DNA of 52,798 nucleotides from contig DAIDJU010000155.1 of NCBI GenBank assembly GCA_027451225.1, forward strand, positions 1 through 52,798. The letters are read 5' to 3'. The translations under genes were made by a program, and so were the position numbers. Under the pieces are notes generated by a model. The model saw only the letters and a program-made list of their open reading frames with translations, made no database searches and was not told the origin of the DNA. Below are positions 27,377 to 35,679 of this stretch, in pieces. Position 1 is the first letter of the stretch. Every line of letters starts with the position of its first letter. Source of the stretch: Acidocella sp. GTDB taxonomy: Bacteria; Pseudomonadota; Alphaproteobacteria; Acetobacterales; Acetobacteraceae.

Positions 27377-28009
27377 TTAGGGGATTCCGAGTATCTTGTG
27401 GGTCTGCACGCCCAGCCGCCAGCGCGGATGCGCCAGACAGTAAGCGATGGCGGCCTGGGTGTTGGCCAGGCGGTCCGGGCCATCCATGGGTTGCAGCAGG
27501 AAGGTTTTGAAAGCCATGCCGGCGAAAGCCGCAGGATCGACGCCCGGCTGCGGGTAGACCAGCTTCAGCTCGTCGCCGGAGGTGATCTCCAGCTTCGCGT
27601 CCGCCTTCGGGCTGACGCAGATCCAGTCCAGCCCCGGCGGCGGGGCGATGGTGCCGTTGGTCTCCACCGCGATCTCGAAGCCCTGCGCGTGCAGGGCGGC
27701 GGTCAGCGCCTCGTCCACCTGCAAGAGCGGCTCGCCGCCGGTGAGCACCACCAGCCGGTTGGCTGGCTCGCCAGCCCAGGCCTCGGCCACGGCTGCCGCC
27801 AGCGCTTCGGCAGTGGCGAAGCGCCCGCCGCCCGGTCCGTCCGTACCGATGAAATCGGTATCGCAGAACTGGCAGACGGAATTGGCGCGGTCTTCCTCGC
27901 GCCCGTTCCACAGATTGCAGCCCGCAAAGCGGCAGAACACCGCCGGACGGCCGGCATTCAGCCCCTCGCCTTGCAGCGTGTAGAAGAGTTCTTTGACAGC
28001 GTATGACAT
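27377..28009 (-). CDS. queE: 7-carboxy-7-deazaguanine synthase QueE
   Basis: 210-aa radical SAM enzyme making 7-carboxy-7-deazaguanine from the QueD product. It has the expanded cluster motif Cys-x14-Cys-x2-Cys (GCNLWNG ... SVCQFCDTDF), as in Burkholderia QueE, rather than the classical Cx3Cx2C. LTGGEPLLQ, VETNGT and VSPKAD follow. It starts FYTLQGEG as usual. It lies between a LysR gene (17 bp upstream) and queD (1 bp downstream) on the same strand. Confidence 0.95.
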   Translation of the reverse strand: MSYAVKELFYTLQGEGLNAGRPAVFCRFAGCNLWNGREEDRANSVCQFCDTDFIGTDGPGGGRFATAEALAAAVAEAWAGEPANRLVVLTGGEPLLQVDEALTAALHAQGFEIAVETNGTIAPPPGLDWICVSPKADAKLEITSGDELKLVYPQPGVDPAAFAGMAFKTFLLQPMDGPDRLANTQAAIAYCLAHPRWRLGVQTHKILGIP

Positions 28010-28026
28010 GGTGATTGCTGGCGGTC

Positions 28027-28962
28027 CTAGGCTTTCGGCACTGGCAAATCAACTCGCGACCATGGAGCTGCGGCGAAGCAGGCGGCCAGATAGTCCAGCA
28101 GCACCGTCACCCGCGCCGGGCGCAGCGCGCTGGGCGGGGTGACGAGGTTGACCGCGATGGGCGCGATCTCCCAGCCCGGCAGCACCTCCTCCAGCCGCTT
28201 TTCGGCCAGCTCGCGCCAGACCATGAACTCGGGCTGCAACGCCATGCCCAGCCCGGCCAGTAAAGCCGGGCCCAATGCGTCGGCGTTATTGGTCCGCAGC
28301 CGCCCGCGCATGGTCACGGTGTACTCGCCCTCCTGCGCATGGCGGAACCGCCAGACGCCGGGCGTGGCCGTGCCGGTGTAGATCAGCCCTTCATGGGCTG
28401 TCAGCTCGCGCGGGTGGCTCGGGCGGCCGTGGCGATCAAGATAGGATGGCGCGGCCACCAGCGGGCGGCGCACGGCGCAGAGGCGGCGGCCGCGCAGCGA
28501 AGAATCCGCCAGAACGGCGATACGCAAAGCGGCGTCGAACCCTTCGGCCACGAGGTCCACCAGCTCGTCGCTCAGGTGCAAATCGATCTCCACCTCGGGG
28601 TAGCGTTCCAGAAAGCCGGGCAGCAGCGGGGTGAGATGGCGGATGCCGAAGGAGACCGGGGCGGCGAGCCGCACCAGCCCGCGGGGGGTGAGCGATTGCG
28701 CCGAGGCCTCGGTCTCAGCCGCCTCGCCCTCCGCCAGTATCCGGTTGGCCCGCTCCAGCGCCCCACGCCCTGTCTCGGTAAGGGAGAGCCGGCGCGAGGT
28801 GCGGTGCAGCAGCATCGCGCCCAAACGCTGCTCCAGCCGGGTGATGGCCTTGGACACCGTGGGCTTGGACAGGCCCAGCTCCTCAGCCGCGCGGGCGAAG
28901 GAGCCGGTTTCAGCCACTTTGGCGAACACCGCCCAGGCCTCGAAATCAGGCAGCCGTATCAT
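28027..28962 (-). CDS. LysR-family regulator, divergent from pirin operon
   Basis: 311-aa LysR regulator of the CrgA/DmlR-like group. HTH (1-60): [20 protein letters not shown] with [18 protein letters not shown]. Linker and effector domain begin [17 protein letters not shown]. It is divergent from pirin/wrbA/doxX (29074-30917), a set often controlled by such a regulator, so it is likely their quinone- or electrophile-responsive activator and self-repressor. queE follows 17 bp downstream and may be partly co-transcribed. Confidence 0.92.
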   Translation of the reverse strand: MIRLPDFEAWAVFAKVAETGSFARAAEELGLSKPTVSKAITRLEQRLGAMLLHRTSRRLSLTETGRGALERANRILAEGEAAETEASAQSLTPRGLVRLAAPVSFGIRHLTPLLPGFLERYPEVEIDLHLSDELVDLVAEGFDAALRIAVLADSSLRGRRLCAVRRPLVAAPSYLDRHGRPSHPRELTAHEGLIYTGTATPGVWRFRHAQEGEYTVTMRGRLRTNNADALGPALLAGLGMALQPEFMVWRELAEKRLEEVLPGWEIAPIAVNLVTPPSALRPARVTVLLDYLAACFAAAPWSRVDLPVPKA

Positions 28963-29073
28963 GCAATTTCAAGAACCGATCCGTTTCCACCATTTCTGTT
29001 TTAAACCACCACCCCCGGTCCTATTTCAATCCCATCGTAAGGCCGCTGAGCCTTCAGAAGAGGAGTGTTGAAC
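28963..29073. promoter_or_regulatory. Divergent LysR / pirin control region
   Basis: 111 bp between the LysR ATG and the pirin ATG. It is lower in GC at about 28965-29010, with short T-rich and A-rich tracts. AGGAG (29061-29065) sits 8 nt before the chosen pirin ATG. No certain T-N11-A operator was singled out. Confidence 0.4.
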
Positions 29074-29775
29074 ATGATCGAGTTGCGCCCATTCAAAAAA
29101 CTTGGCGGTGCCGACCACGGATGGCTCGACGCCAAGCACCATTTTTCCTTCGCCGAGTACCATGACCCCAACCGCATGGGCTGGGGCTTGCTGCGGGTGT
29201 GGAACGACGACGTCATCGCCCCCGGCACAGGCTTCCCGCCGCATCCGCACGCGAACATGGAAATCGTCACCTATGTCCGCAAGGGCGCGATCACGCATCG
29301 TGACCACTTAGGCAATCTTGGCCGTACCGAGGCGGGCGACGTGCAGGTGATGTCCGCCGGGACCGGGATCACCCATAGCGAATACAATTTGGAGCAGGAG
29401 CCGACGCAGATCTTCCAGATCTGGATCCGCCCGAGCAGCCGGGGCCACGGGCCGAGCTGGGGCACCAAGCCTTTCCCCAAGGGTGAGCGCGCGGGCAAGT
29501 TCATTGTACTGGCCTCCGGCTTTGCCGAGGATACGGATGCCCTGACGATCCATAGCGATGCCCGCCTGCTGGGGGCGACGCTGAAGGCCGGAGAGAGCGT
29601 TGAGTACAAGCTCGGCGCGAGCCGGCTGGCTTATCTCGTGCCCGCCAAGGGCAGCGTAGAAATCGACGGCCTGACCGTGCATGAGCGCGACGGCGCGGCC
29701 ATCTCCATGCTAGACAATCTGCGTGTCACGGCCCTGGAGGATGCGGAAATCGTCCTCGCCGACGTGGCTGCCTGA
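29074..29775 (+). CDS. Pirin-family bicupin (quercetinase-like)
   Basis: 233-aa pirin. The metal-binding cupin is GFPPHPHANMEIVTYVRKGA followed by THRDHLGNLG, giving the His-x-His, His and Glu ligands. The second segment MSAGTGITHSEYN is also conserved. The C-terminal cupin (about 140-233) lacks metal ligands, as usual. The start is ATG 29074 with AGGAG 8 nt upstream; upstream GTG and TTG codons are less likely. Bacterial pirins can have quercetin 2,3-dioxygenase activity or bind regulators. With WrbA and DoxX next to it, a role in quinone or redox stress is inferred. Confidence 0.92.
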   Translation: MIELRPFKKLGGADHGWLDAKHHFSFAEYHDPNRMGWGLLRVWNDDVIAPGTGFPPHPHANMEIVTYVRKGAITHRDHLGNLGRTEAGDVQVMSAGTGITHSEYNLEQEPTQIFQIWIRPSSRGHGPSWGTKPFPKGERAGKFIVLASGFAEDTDALTIHSDARLLGATLKAGESVEYKLGASRLAYLVPAKGSVEIDGLTVHERDGAAISMLDNLRVTALEDAEIVLADVAA

Positions 29776-29817
29776 ACGCGCCGCTTTCGTTTCACCAAGG
29801 ATAACTAGGAGGCACTG

Positions 29818-30417
29818 ATGAGCAAAGTTCTGGTTTTATATTATTCTACCTACGGACATATCGAGCAGATGGCCGAAGCCGTGGCGGCGGGCGCCGCCGA
29901 AGCCGGGGCGATAGTGACAGTCAAACGCGTGCCGGAGACCGCGCCCGAGGCCGTGGCCAAGGCAGCGCATTTCAAGCTCGACCAGAAGGCCCCCGTGGCC
30001 ACGGTGGCGGAACTTGTCGATTACGACGCCATCATCGTCGGTGCGCCGACGCGCTTTGGCCGCATGCCCTCGCAGATGGCGAGCTTCCTCGACCAGGCCG
30101 GCGGGTTGTGGGCGCGCGGCCTGCTCAACGGCAAGGTCGGCTCAGCCTTCACCTCCACCGCCACGCAGCATGGCGGGCAGGAAGTGACGCTGTTCTCCAC
30201 CATCACCAATCTGCTGCATTTCGGCATGGTCATCGTTGGGCTGCCCTACAGCTTCCAGGGGCAGATGAAGCTCGATGAGATCACCGGTGGCAGCCCTTAT
30301 GGCGCCACCACCATCGCCGGTGGCGATGGCAGCCGCCAGCCCAGCGAAAACGAACTCGCCGGTGCGCGCTACCAGGGCAAGCATGTGGCGGAAATCGCCA
30401 ACAAGCTGTTCGGCTAA
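29818..30417 (+). CDS. wrbA: NAD(P)H:quinone oxidoreductase WrbA
   Basis: 199-aa flavodoxin-fold FMN enzyme reducing quinones by two electrons. The phosphate loop is [12 protein letters not shown] (8-19). [12 protein letters not shown] (about 77-88), [13 protein letters not shown] and [18 protein letters not shown] are all WrbA hallmarks. TAGGAGG precedes the ATG by about 6 nt. It is the second gene of the LysR-divergent pirin operon. Confidence 0.96.
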   Translation: MSKVLVLYYSTYGHIEQMAEAVAAGAAEAGAIVTVKRVPETAPEAVAKAAHFKLDQKAPVATVAELVDYDAIIVGAPTRFGRMPSQMASFLDQAGGLWARGLLNGKVGSAFTSTATQHGGQEVTLFSTITNLLHFGMVIVGLPYSFQGQMKLDEITGGSPYGATTIAGGDGSRQPSENELAGARYQGKHVAEIANKLFG

Positions 30418-30429
30418 AGACGACGATAC

Positions 30430-30455
30430 CGGGAGATGGCATACGCCGTCTCCCG
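30430..30455 (+). other. Intercistronic hairpin wrbA-doxX
   Basis: CGGGAGATGGC / GCCGTCTCCCG (30430-30440 / 30445-30455) forms an 11-bp stem with one U-G pair and a 4-nt loop, 13 nt after the wrbA stop. No T-run follows. It may partly terminate the transcript or protect the 3' end of the upstream mRNA, lowering doxX relative to wrbA. Confidence 0.5.
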
Positions 30456-30494
30456 CCCTCCCCCCTTCACAATTCGCAATTAAAGGAGCCCGCC

Positions 30495-30917
30495 ATGTTC
30501 AAATATGGTGCCGAGACGTTCCCCGACGAGTTGATTTTGGTTTCCCGCTTTCTGCTCGTACTGTTGTTCCTGATCTTCGGCTGGCAGAAGATCACCGATT
30601 ATGCCGGAACCGTTGCCTATATGGCGCAGACCGGCGCGCCTGTTCCCGGCATTTCCGCCGTCATCGCCATCATCATGGAATTGTTTGTCTCTGCGGCCAT
30701 CGTGCTCGGTGTCTGTACCCGCCCGCTCGCACTGCTGCTGATGGCTTACACTCTCGGCACCGGGATCATCGGCCACCATTACTGGAACATGACCGGCATG
30801 GATCGGTTCGAGAACATGATCAATTTCTATAAGAACGTGAGCATCATGGGTGGGCTGCTGCTGCTCTACGTGACTGGCGCGGGGAAATATTCCGTCGACC
30901 GCCTGCTATCGCGCTAG
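30495..30917 (+). CDS. DoxX-family membrane protein
   Basis: 140-aa four-helix inner-membrane protein. It begins with a short polar segment, then LVSRFLLVLLFLIFGWQKIT, the typical DoxX helix 1. MELFVSAAIVLGVCTRPLALLL and GGLLLLYVTGAGKYSVDRLL complete the fold. AAAGGAG lies about 9 nt before the ATG. DoxX relatives accompany redox and thiol-stress genes, but molecular function is not established. It is the last gene of the operon, before a clear terminator. Confidence 0.88.
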   Translation: MFKYGAETFPDELILVSRFLLVLLFLIFGWQKITDYAGTVAYMAQTGAPVPGISAVIAIIMELFVSAAIVLGVCTRPLALLLMAYTLGTGIIGHHYWNMTGMDRFENMINFYKNVSIMGGLLLLYVTGAGKYSVDRLLSR

Positions 30918-30926
30918 AAATTTTTC

Positions 30927-30955
30927 ATAGGCCCCGCATGACGCGGGGCCTATGG
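30927..30955 (+). terminator. Terminator after doxX-like gene
   Basis: Perfect 12-bp stem CATAGGCCCCGC / GCGGGGCCTATG with 5-nt loop ATGAC, 9 nt after the stop, followed by GCTTTGTATTTT. It lies between convergent genes and could act on both strands, though the U-tract is on the plus side only. Confidence 0.8.
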
Positions 30956-30964
30956 CTTTGTATT

Positions 30965-32548
30965 TTACGGCGTCAAACCCCAGAAGAACTGAACCGGCGT
31001 CGTCAGACCCGACACATTTTTGTTAAATGCAATCGGCTCGAAAAACTGCCCTAGAATGCCGACACTGGCATCATTCAGCACATCCTTTTGCACCTGAGCG
31101 GCTATTGCCTGCTGTTGCGTCAGCGTCGTAGCCTCGACGAAAGCTTGGCGGTCAGCTTCCAGCTTCGGATCGCTCGGCCAGCCTACCCAGCCAGTCTTTG
31201 AGTCTCCAGAATACGCAATCGCCTGTGGCGTGTCGATATCATCGGCAATCCACCAAGTATCGAACACGTTCCACCCGTTCTGGACACCACGATTGGAACG
31301 ACGCACCAGCATCTGATCCCAGGTCATCTTCTGGACCTGAACATTCATCCCGATATTTTCAAGCGTCTTGACCGTCACATCGGTGAAGTCCGCCAGTACC
31401 GGAATATCGATAGGATCAAGCACAACCACTGGCGTACCGTTATAACCAGCCTGCTTCAGCGCGTAGCGCGCCGCTGTGGGGTTGGCCATCTTCATGCTCC
31501 AATTACCCGCATCGGTTGCGTATGTCGTACCGCAAGGGAAGATCGAATAACAAGTCCGCCACCAGCGCGGATCGGTACCGAATGCCGCCTGCATATAGGC
31601 GGTTTGATCAATGGCTTCGAGCACCGCGAGCCGTACATTCTTGTTGTTGAACGGCGGAATGAGCGTGTTGAAACGAATCATCCCCATTGCGCCGGGCGGC
31701 GATGTCGGTTCCACAATAATGCTCTTATCCGCCTCAAGTTCCGGCACAACACTCATCGGCGGGGATTCGTAATATTGCACATCGCCATAGATCAAGGCTT
31801 TGGCCGCCTCTTGCTCAGTGGCATAATGGATGAGATCAATCTCATCGGCCTTGGCGATTTTTGCGCCCGCCGCCAGCGAGGACGGGTCGGAGCGCGGCAC
31901 GTAATACGGGTTCTTCTTATAAACAGCCTTGCTGCCCGGAACCCAATCCTTCATGATGAACATATACGGGCCGGAACCAGTGGGATCTTTGATCGACTGG
32001 TATGGACTCGTCTCGGCGATGCGCTTCGGCATCATGAACGGCACGTTCGACGACAATTTGGCGAGCGACGCCAGCACCAGACCATCCGGCGCTTTCAGTT
32101 GCATCACGATTGTCTTGCTGTCGGGTGCCGTTAAACTTACGACATCCTCAAATAATTGCTGCCCCGCACCATCACGCTTGCCCCAGCGCTCCAACGACGC
32201 CACGCAATCCCCCGCGGTGACATCTGTACCATCGCTCCATTTCAGGCCTTTACGCAGAACAAATGTCCACGTCTTTTGATCGGGCGACACAGACCAGCTA
32301 TCAACCATTTGCGGTTTAGGTTGAAAATTCTGATCCATCGCAAACAGCGTATCGTAAACAAGATACCCGTGCGTCCTGACAATATACGCCGTTGTGGTGA
32401 TCGGATCGAGCGTCTCCAAACCACTATGAACCGCCACACTTAGCGTTGAAGGCGCTGCGTGAACCTTATGCGGCATAGCCGTGCCCACAACAAAAGGCAG
32501 CAGGAACGTTGCCGACAAGGAAAATTTCAAAAGCTTCTTTAATGACAT
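30965..32548 (-). CDS. Orphan ABC-type peptide-family substrate-binding protein
   Basis: 527-aa periplasmic solute-binding protein of family 5 (DppA/OppA type). The signal MSLKKLLKFSLSATFLLPF ends near VHAAPS (about 31). The mature protein has LSVAVHSGLETLDPITTTA, LVYDTLFAMDQNF and TWTFVLRKGLKWSDGTDVT, all classical. GGGAGG lies 8 nt before the ATG. No permease or ATPase genes are adjacent, so it must share another importer or act as a sensor. It is divergent, across 280 bp, from the PqqD-like/ATP-grasp operon and may be co-regulated with it. Confidence 0.93.
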   Translation of the reverse strand: MSLKKLLKFSLSATFLLPFVVGTAMPHKVHAAPSTLSVAVHSGLETLDPITTTAYIVRTHGYLVYDTLFAMDQNFQPKPQMVDSWSVSPDQKTWTFVLRKGLKWSDGTDVTAGDCVASLERWGKRDGAGQQLFEDVVSLTAPDSKTIVMQLKAPDGLVLASLAKLSSNVPFMMPKRIAETSPYQSIKDPTGSGPYMFIMKDWVPGSKAVYKKNPYYVPRSDPSSLAAGAKIAKADEIDLIHYATEQEAAKALIYGDVQYYESPPMSVVPELEADKSIIVEPTSPPGAMGMIRFNTLIPPFNNKNVRLAVLEAIDQTAYMQAAFGTDPRWWRTCYSIFPCGTTYATDAGNWSMKMANPTAARYALKQAGYNGTPVVVLDPIDIPVLADFTDVTVKTLENIGMNVQVQKMTWDQMLVRRSNRGVQNGWNVFDTWWIADDIDTPQAIAYSGDSKTGWVGWPSDPKLEADRQAFVEATTLTQQQAIAAQVQKDVLNDASVGILGQFFEPIAFNKNVSGLTTPVQFFWGLTP

Positions 32549-32828
32549 GGCATAAGCCTCCCGCTTATATCTTTCTCACAACCTCCAAACGCGCGGCTTC
32601 CACAACCACGCATGACGTCATTTTCTTTTCATATCAAAATATGAACTTTCTTTCCTTGATCAAGCTCAAAAAACTCACATCATAAATATAATTCCATAAA
32701 AAAACCAAAGCCTCGAAAACCGTAATTTTAGAGCCTTGCTTTCAATTGCGACATTGTTATAATTAGGCTTACTCAGCCTTAACCAAAAGGCCAAAAATGA
32801 CAATAATTTAATAATCAGGATACGTTTT
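32549..32828. promoter_or_regulatory. AT-rich divergent control region of the PqqD-like/ATP-grasp operon
   Basis: 280 bp, markedly AT-rich beside its GC-rich flanks. On the plus strand TTGCTT (32737-32742) and a perfect TATAAT (32758-32763) are 15 bp apart, giving a promoter about 60 nt before the PqqD-like ATG. Two palindromes that could be operators lie in the middle: CATAT-caaa-ATATG (32630-32643) and CTTGATCAAG (32655-32664). No short precursor-peptide gene was found on either strand. Confidence 0.55.
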
Positions 32829-33173
32829 ATGGCCGACCGTCTTGCGTTGCAAACCGCTCAGCTGGTCTCGATTACGGGTAATCCAGCCCCCCCGCCCAAG
32901 CGCGCTTCAACAGCCGCAGGATTACGTTTTTACGGTGACGAATTCGTATTCGATACAGTGTCCGGGATGTTTTTCCGCCTGAGCACAACAGCCAGTTTTA
33001 TATTGAGGTCCCTGGTCGGCGGCACCAGCATTGCGGATATTCCCGCCTTGATGGAAGACCGCTACGGCATCGACCATCCCACCGCAACGAGGGACATCCA
33101 GCTTTTTCTGAATGAGCTCGCCGCAATAGAGCCTTTGGACCGCTTTATCCATGACACAGCACGTACAGATTAA
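32829..33173 (+). CDS. PqqD-family (RRE-like) protein, not the pqq-operon copy
   Basis: 114 aa. An unstructured, Pro-rich N-terminal extension (about 1-30) precedes a PqqD fold: LRFYGDEFVFDTVSGMFFRL (three strands), TTASFILRSLVGGTSIADI (first helix), a TATRDIQLFLNELAAI helix and an end near EPLDRF. PqqD-type RiPP recognition elements hand a precursor peptide to a modifying enzyme. Here no radical SAM gene follows; the next gene is an ATP-grasp ligase overlapping by 23 bp. AGGA lies 8 nt before the ATG. Whether it binds a peptide is unproven. The true pqqD is at 42277-42555. Confidence 0.8.
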   Translation: MADRLALQTAQLVSITGNPAPPPKRASTAAGLRFYGDEFVFDTVSGMFFRLSTTASFILRSLVGGTSIADIPALMEDRYGIDHPTATRDIQLFLNELAAIEPLDRFIHDTARTD

Positions 33174-34248
33174 CTCAATCTCGGTTGCCGTTACAGGATT
33201 GCACCGCGGCGATAATCCTCAACCCGGCGCCTCAGTCATCGCGAGCCTGCGCCGCCGCTTCCCTGGGCTGCGGATCGTCGGCCTTTCCTACGACCCGATG
33301 GAAAGTTCGATCTATTGCCGAGATAACAGCCATCTCGACGCTGTGTATCTCCTGCCCTACCCCCGCACCGGCCCCAAGGCGTTGCTCGAAAGGCTGGAAG
33401 CCATCCTCGCCAAAGAGAAAATAGACTGCATCATCCCCTGCCTTGACTCTGAAATCATGAATTTCATCGAGCTGCAGGGGACACTGTCCAAGCGCGGCAT
33501 TAAAACCATGTTGCCCAGCAAAGCTGCGTTCCTGCGGCGCGGCAAGGAGAATCTCTCCATGCTGTGCAATCGCCTTGGCATGCCTACCCCGGAAACCAGA
33601 GTGGCCAAGGATTCCAGCGAGCTGAGCAAATTCGCCGAGCAGATCGGCTACCCGGTTTACGTCAAGGGCAAATATTACGAAGCTCATCTTGCCACCAACG
33701 AAGCCGAACTCCGTGCCAATTTCGACGAACTTGCCGAGCTGTGGGGCCTGCCGGTCCTGGCGCAGGAGATGGTGATCGGCGAGGAGTATGATATTGTCGG
33801 CCTGGGAGATGGCCATGGCAATCTCATCGGCAGCTGCTCGATCCGAAAGATGCTGCGTACTTCTGCGGGAAAAGGCTTCGCCGGTGTCGTGATCGCAGAT
33901 CCGCGCCTTGATGATCTTGTCCGGCGTTTTATTCGCGCGCTGCGCTGGGCGGGTCCGTTCGAGTTGGAGTTCATCAAAGCTCCTGGGCGGCCGCATCTGT
34001 TGTTTGAGATGAACCCGCGCTTTCCCGCCTGGGTAGATTTTCCCTCACAGCTCGGCTGCAACCTGCCTGCCCGCTTGCTGGAACATCTGATGGGGAGCGA
34101 GGAAACGCCCCTATCCACATGCGAGGCTGGGCGCATATTCATTCGCCATTCGGTCGATGTGCTGGGCGATATTTCCGATCTTGCGGAACTCGCCAGCACC
34201 GGCGAGCGCACCAGCTCGCCCGTCCTCAACTTCCCTGGGAGGCCATAA
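33151..34248 (+). CDS. ATP-grasp ligase
   Basis: 365-aa ATP-grasp enzyme related to the carbamoyl-phosphate synthase large-chain type. A pre-ATP-grasp Rossmann-like region (1-110) has IDCIIPCLDSEIMNFIELQ. The ATP lid begins FLRRGKENLSMLCNRLGMPTP, with GYPVYVKGKYYEA as the ATP-binding lysine strand and AQEMVIGEEYDIVG as the adenine hinge. The metal-binding end is FELEFIKAPG ... LLFEMNPRFPAW, with Glu and Asn-Pro-Arg. Such enzymes join a carboxylate to an amine via acyl phosphate. Substrates are unknown. The start overlaps the PqqD-like gene by 23 bp; its TAATG end overlaps the decarboxylase start by 1 bp. Confidence 0.88.
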   Translation: MTQHVQINSISVAVTGLHRGDNPQPGASVIASLRRRFPGLRIVGLSYDPMESSIYCRDNSHLDAVYLLPYPRTGPKALLERLEAILAKEKIDCIIPCLDSEIMNFIELQGTLSKRGIKTMLPSKAAFLRRGKENLSMLCNRLGMPTPETRVAKDSSELSKFAEQIGYPVYVKGKYYEAHLATNEAELRANFDELAELWGLPVLAQEMVIGEEYDIVGLGDGHGNLIGSCSIRKMLRTSAGKGFAGVVIADPRLDDLVRRFIRALRWAGPFELEFIKAPGRPHLLFEMNPRFPAWVDFPSQLGCNLPARLLEHLMGSEETPLSTCEAGRIFIRHSVDVLGDISDLAELASTGERTSSPVLNFPGRP

Positions 34249-35675
34249 TGGATCGTTCTTACGTTCCCCCCGTCATCAGTGGCGAACTCGGCCGCAACGC
34301 TCCTCGCGTGGCGGAAGACCGCAATTTTTATGCGCGCGGCCCCCGCGCACCATCGCTGTTTCAAATCGACGGCCTTCCCGTCACCGGCCTCGTCGAGGAA
34401 TTCGGCTCGCCTCTCTTTGTCTTTTCTGAATATGACATCCGGCAAAAAGCCCGCAGGATGCGTGAAGCCTTCAAAAGCCGTTATGGCAAGACGAGCTTCG
34501 CCTGGTCGGTCAAGACCAACTATCTCAACGCCATCTGCAAGATCTTCCAAAGCGAAGGCTGGATCGCGGAAGTCGTCTCTCAATTCGAATATGAAAAAGT
34601 CCGCAGCATTGGCTTTGCCGGCAGCGACATCGTCTTCAATGGCCCCTACAAACCACGCGCGGCCCTGAAGACGGCGATCGAAGAAGGCGCCATCATCCAG
34701 ATCGACAACTGGGACGAACTCAGCCAGATCGAGGAGTTGGTTGCCGACAGAAAGAAGCCCGTGGATGTCGGGCTGCGCGTCTGGCTGGATGCCGGCATTA
34801 AACCCGTATGGTCGAAATTCGGCTTCGCACTGGAAAATGGTGAGGCGGAGCGTGCCGCCACGCGGATTCTGGAAAACAAAAAACTGCATCTGCATACGCT
34901 GCACAGCCATATCGGCACATATATTCTCGCGCCCGACGCCTATGGTGTTGCGGCCAAGAAGCTTCTGCATCTGCGCGAGGAATTACGGCACAAGCATCGT
35001 CATCTGGTGCCCTGCCTCAACCTTGGCGGCGGCTTCCCCTCGCAAAGCCTTCTGCACGGCTTTACCGCTCCCGTGGAGCAGGTCGTTCCGCCCATTGAAG
35101 CCTATGCGACTGCGATCACCAACGTGCTCCGCGAACTGCCCCCTGACGAGCAACCCTTGCTTCGGCTTGAGTCCGGGCGCTGCCTCATTGACGAAGCCGG
35201 CTATCTTCTCAGCTCGATTATCGCGGTCAAAGGCGTAAACCGCCCGATCCTCACCGATGAGGATCTCTCCGCCCGCGCCTACAAAGAGCGTATGATTTTG
35301 AACGAGGATTCGCGTATCGGCTATGTTATCGATGCCGGGATCAACCTGCTCTACACTAGCGCCTGGTATCAGTTCCAGATCCTGCCTGCACGCGCCATAG
35401 ATGCACCGCCCATCCCATCGCGCATCTACGGCTCGCTCTGCATGGCTATCGACGTGATACGCGACCATGTGGATCTTCCGCCGCTGGAAACTGGTGATAT
35501 CCTGACGATCCACCCCGTTGGGGCCTATAACGTCACGCAATGGATGCAGTTTATCCAGTACCGTCCCGCGGTGGTGCTGATCGGAAATAACGGCAAGGCG
35601 GATGTCATCCGCGCCCGTGAAAAGCTCGAAGATATTTGTGGGCCGGAATGCATCCCCAAGCATCTGGCAGAATGA
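34248..35675 (+). CDS. PLP-dependent fold-III decarboxylase (DAP/ornithine decarboxylase-like)
   Basis: 475-aa alanine-racemase-fold enzyme. The PLP lysine is K89 in SFAWSVKTNYLN. LHSHIGTY matches the HxHIG motif of diaminopimelate decarboxylase. LNLGGGFPS is the glycine-rich phosphate loop, LESGRCLIDEAGYLL aligns with the EPGR site, and SLCMAIDVIRDH supplies the catalytic Cys of the second subunit. An N-terminal extension of about 45 residues is unusual. Genuine lysA is often longer in its C-terminal barrel, so this looks like a specialised paralogue acting on a pathway amino acid. It sits tightly between the ATP-grasp and UT-M23 genes. Confidence 0.9.
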   Translation: MDRSYVPPVISGELGRNAPRVAEDRNFYARGPRAPSLFQIDGLPVTGLVEEFGSPLFVFSEYDIRQKARRMREAFKSRYGKTSFAWSVKTNYLNAICKIFQSEGWIAEVVSQFEYEKVRSIGFAGSDIVFNGPYKPRAALKTAIEEGAIIQIDNWDELSQIEELVADRKKPVDVGLRVWLDAGIKPVWSKFGFALENGEAERAATRILENKKLHLHTLHSHIGTYILAPDAYGVAAKKLLHLREELRHKHRHLVPCLNLGGGFPSQSLLHGFTAPVEQVVPPIEAYATAITNVLRELPPDEQPLLRLESGRCLIDEAGYLLSSIIAVKGVNRPILTDEDLSARAYKERMILNEDSRIGYVIDAGINLLYTSAWYQFQILPARAIDAPPIPSRIYGSLCMAIDVIRDHVDLPPLETGDILTIHPVGAYNVTQWMQFIQYRPAVVLIGNNGKADVIRAREKLEDICGPECIPKHLAE

Positions 35676-35679
35676 AATA

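Noticed and set aside
32829-33173. Second copy of pqqD for PQQ synthesis
   Set aside because: A complete pqqABCDE with its own pqqD is at 41198-44344, and this gene is bound into a different operon with an ATP-grasp enzyme.
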